A stretch of DNA of 41,958 nt from Stenotrophomonas tumulicola (GTDB lineage Bacteria > Pseudomonadota > Gammaproteobacteria > Xanthomonadales > Xanthomonadaceae): positions 1 to 41,958 of the forward strand of contig NZ_JACGXS010000015.1 of the NCBI RefSeq assembly GCF_014117215.1, written 5' to 3'. Under the pieces are notes generated by a model. That model saw nothing but the letters and a program-made list of their open reading frames with translations, was not told where the DNA came from and searched no databases. The stretch's first letter is position 1. Every line of letters begins with the position of its first letter. A program made the translations under genes and the position numbers. This document shows positions 41,168 to 41,958 of the stretch, one piece after another.

Positions 41168-41647
41168 ATGAGCCAGGTCCCTACGTTCCACGTCGTATTG
41201 TTCCAACCTGAAATACCGCCCAACACGGGCAATGTCATCCGCCTCTGCGCCAACACCGGCGCGCAACTGCACCTGGTCGAGCCCTTGGGCTTCGCACTGG
41301 ACGACAAGCAGCTCAAGCGCGCCGGCCTGGACTACCACGAGTATTCCCGCCTGCAGGTCCATCCGGACCTGGACACCGCATTGGCCCGCATCGCTCCCCG
41401 GCGCCTGTTCGCGCTGAGCACCCGCGCCAGCGTCCGCTACGACAGCGTTTCCTTCGAAGATGGCGATGCCTTCCTGTTTGGCCCGGAAAGCCGCGGCCTG
41501 CCGCAGGACGTGCTGGATGCCCTGCCCGACGGCCAGCGCCTGCGCCTGCCGATGCGCCCGGACAACCGCAGTCTCAACCTGTCCAACACGGTGGCGGTGG
41601 TGATGTACGAGGCGTGGCGGCAGCACGGGTTTGCCGGCGGGGTGTAG
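41168..41647 (+). CDS. trmL: tRNA (cytidine(34)-2'-O)-methyltransferase TrmL
   Basis: A 159-residue SPOUT methyltransferase that methylates the wobble base ribose of tRNA-Leu. The family features are FQPEIPPNTGNVIRLCANTGAQLHLVEPLGF at the start, FGPESRGLP in the middle (the knot region) and LNLSNTVAVVMYEAWRQ at the end. The length is standard. It is preceded by 122 bases with no recognised element and followed by palindromic repeats to the window end. Confidence 0.95.
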   Translation: MSQVPTFHVVLFQPEIPPNTGNVIRLCANTGAQLHLVEPLGFALDDKQLKRAGLDYHEYSRLQVHPDLDTALARIAPRRLFALSTRASVRYDSVSFEDGDAFLFGPESRGLPQDVLDALPDGQRLRLPMRPDNRSLNLSNTVAVVMYEAWRQHGFAGGV

Positions 41648-41708
41648 GCGGGTCGAACGGGTGGAACCCCCTCGCGGCGGGTGGGCTTTCGAGCTGCATC
41701 TGGGGGTT

Positions 41709-41807
41709 GGCCGGGCGGGTGGGGTATGCGGGGCACGCGCAAGTACGTCCTTGTAGCTCTTCGCGGCTCCTGCCGCTCAAGGCCCCGCATACCCCCCCCG
41801 CCCGGCC
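41709..41807. repeat. Long inverted repeat with a conserved-looking loop
   Basis: Arms of 26 bases at 41709-41734 and 41782-41807 match except at one position, with a 47-base loop that includes AAGTACGTCCTTGTAGCTC. The arms are rich in GGCCGGGCGGG and end in TATGCGGGGC. I recall loops with similar AAGTACGTCC-TGTA strings between genes in Xanthomonas and Stenotrophomonas, so it may be a dispersed element. It lies 62 bases downstream of trmL and could stop its transcript. Confidence 0.7.
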
Positions 41808-41848
41808 CCCGGACAGTTTCCGGTGGCCGCCAGCCGCGTTAAAAAAAT

Positions 41849-41924
41849 GGTAGAGCGGGGCCATGCCCCGCTGCCGTTGGTGCGATGCCGGAAACAAGAG
41901 CCGCCGGGCATGGCCCGGCGCTAC
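41849..41924. repeat. Two SMAG-type palindromes at the window end
   Basis: One palindrome at 41849-41875 (centre GCGGGGCCATGCCCCGC) and one at 41902-41924 (centre GCCGGGCATGGCCCGGC before GCTAC), in opposite orientation and 26 bases apart, as in the inverted pairs at 1404-1502 and in the 126-bp unit. The remaining 41648-41958 region has no gene that I can support. Confidence 0.75.
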
Positions 41925-41958
41925 CCGACGCTGCATGCACCTGTCGAAGGTGGGCCTG

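Noticed and set aside
41574..41936. A minus-strand frame of 120 codons at the window end
   Set aside because: It crosses palindromic repeats and the trmL 3' end and has no family features.

Overview
The window is a chromosomal segment from a gamma-proteobacterium of the Xanthomonadaceae, most likely the genus Stenotrophomonas. The reasons are the high GC content with strong G/C at third codon positions, the many short palindromic repeats with a GTAG end (the REP-like SMAG type known from S. maltophilia), and the gene set: nrdAB, zapE, a liu operon, aceBA with a divergent LysR gene, an M3 lipoprotein peptidase and an M16 peptidase. No rRNA, tRNA, CRISPR array, integrase or intact insertion sequence was seen.

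Layout. Bases 1-11.7 kb hold housekeeping genes: a Sir2 deacylase, an acyl-CoA thioesterase, class I ribonucleotide reductase (nrdAB, with a long hairpin-rich leader), a DUF2884 protein, an alpha/beta hydrolase coupled to zapE, a DMT permease, a DUF3011 lipoprotein, a secreted EEP-fold nuclease and a membrane-anchored cytochrome c. Bases 11.9-17.5 kb hold a leucine/isovalerate catabolic operon (isovaleryl-CoA dehydrogenase and both methylcrotonyl-CoA carboxylase subunits) with a divergent TetR regulator and a palindromic operator between them.

Bases 17.5-22.8 kb are the most interesting part: a putative peptide-modification (RiPP) locus. It has a SagB-type flavin dehydrogenase, a divergently encoded precursor of about 100 residues with a nitrile-hydratase-like leader, and a class III cyclase-like membrane protein with a TPR-like C-terminal half. 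The cyclase-like gene lies 12 bases downstream of a cyclic-nucleotide-binding GGDEF protein. Base composition changes sharply inside the cyclase-like gene just after its membrane segment, as if dehydrogenase, precursor and sensor half were an exchangeable cassette on a conserved signalling module.

Bases 22.9-27 kb carry the glyoxylate shunt (aceB-aceA) and its probable LysR regulator. Bases 27.3-29.6 kb are a low-GC accessory patch: a hypothetical gene, then remnants of an Rhs/YD-repeat polymorphic toxin, two toxin tips each followed by an immunity-like gene, and a recombination junction. Bases 29.6-33 kb hold a LysR gene, a threefold 126-bp tandem repeat that supplies the end of an MFS gene, and a second-type signal peptidase I. 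Bases 33.2-41.6 kb hold an M3 lipoprotein peptidase, an acyltransferase with arfB, a DUF2059 protein, a two-domain M16 peptidase, a small secreted repeat protein behind a near-perfect sigma-54 promoter, and trmL. The right end has palindromic repeats only.
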